The notes beneath the pieces are model-generated. The model worked only from the letters and a program-made list of their open reading frames with translations, was not told the DNA's origin and searched no databases. A DNA stretch of 5,000 bases from Candidatus Dadabacteria bacterium (GTDB lineage Bacteria; Desulfobacterota_D; UBA1144; Nemesobacterales; UBA2774). The stretch's first letter is position 1. Every line of letters starts with the position of its first letter. A program made the translations under genes and the position numbers. Below, in pieces: positions 4,736 through 5,000 of the stretch. The stretch is taken from positions 1-5,000 of the forward strand of contig QIHJ01000327.1 of assembly GCA_003229065.1 (NCBI GenBank). The letters run 5' to 3'.

Positions 4736-5000
4736 GACTATCGCGATGCATTCATCCGGCAGTCTCCGCTGCACATACGTTCCGCTCTTTCCTCTTTTCT
4801 TCACACTACCGTCTTCCCTAAACCAGGTAACAAGCTCCCCGCAGCCGTCCCCGTAGTTTGGCAGCGGCACCTGCGCTTCACACGAGGCGCTGCCCAGAGG
4901 GCACTTGAGCCTCACGTGAAAATGTCCGTCGTGTCCGTACCAGGGGCGCATCTTCCCGAGCCAGTCCTGGTCTGCATAATTCGCGCAAAGCCTTCTCTTT
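4721..5000 (-). CDS. mepA: penicillin-insensitive murein endopeptidase, M74 (MepA) family, C-terminal part
   Basis: The frame is open from the right edge to the TGA at 4723-4721 and gives 92 residues plus stop; the N-terminal two thirds lie outside. The segment CANYADQDWLGKMRPWYGHDGHFHVR is typical of the C-terminal end of the MepA catalytic domain, and its GHDGHFHVRLKCP carries the HxH motif whose second His is a zinc ligand in LAS-type peptidases. KCPLGSASCEAQVPLPNYGDGCGE (paired cysteines) and a final LPDECIAIVNG match the tail of E. coli MepA in layout. Family role: zinc-dependent cleavage of D-Ala-meso-DAP cross-links of peptidoglycan in the periplasm, which indicates a Gram-negative envelope. 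The ATG at 4951 lies inside the conserved domain and is not the start. The other zinc ligands (HxxxxxxD) cannot be seen here. It is convergent with the pentapeptide gene; no functional link is evident. Confidence 0.9.
   Translation of the reverse strand, partial: KRRLCANYADQDWLGKMRPWYGHDGHFHVRLKCPLGSASCEAQVPLPNYGDGCGELVTWFREDGSVKKRGKSGTYVQRRLPDECIAIVNGQY

Overview
The window looks like chromosomal DNA from an uncultured Gram-negative bacterium of moderate G+C. It holds a periplasmic-type murein endopeptidase (M74/MepA family), an exported pentapeptide-repeat protein with a Sec signal peptide, a VanZ-like membrane protein and a bacterial-type beta-CASP nuclease. The phylum cannot be fixed from the sequence. 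A delta-proteobacterium-like or Dadabacteria-like lineage is only an impression, based on the gene set and on the dispersed-repeat-like intergenic DNA.

Layout: (1) 1-538, minus strand, a TetR/AcrR-family regulator cut by the left edge, with its own sigma70-like promoter in the 70-base gap behind it. (2) 609-1622, minus strand, a histidine-bearing polytopic membrane protein of unknown function. (3) 1623-2055, a non-coding divergent region with a perfect 8-bp dyad, several imperfect fold-backs and a diverged direct repeat. (4) 2056-2460, plus strand, a VanZ-like protein. (5) 2461-2582, a spacer carrying a perfect 15-bp tandem duplication. (6) 2583-3992, plus strand, a metallo-beta-lactamase/beta-CASP RNase. 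(7) 3993-4139, a spacer with a terminator-like hairpin, a TATAAT promoter and a leader hairpin. (8) 4140-4691, plus strand, an exported pentapeptide-repeat protein. (9) 4721-5000, minus strand, the C-terminal third of an M74 murein endopeptidase that enters from the right edge and converges on the previous gene.

No operon or pathway links these genes. Spacers are 70 to 430 bases, several genes have their own promoter candidates, and strands switch twice. Three genes (TetR, membrane protein, VanZ) lack a Shine-Dalgarno sequence and have a -10-like hexamer almost touching the start codon, which suggests leaderless or near-leaderless transcripts. The beta-CASP and pentapeptide genes have ordinary Shine-Dalgarno sites. 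I see no CRISPR array, insertion sequence, tRNA, rRNA or defence locus, and no convincing new biological system. The most useful leads are the unknown histidine-rich membrane protein with its upstream dyad, the two exact 15-bp tandem duplications, and the structured intergenic region.
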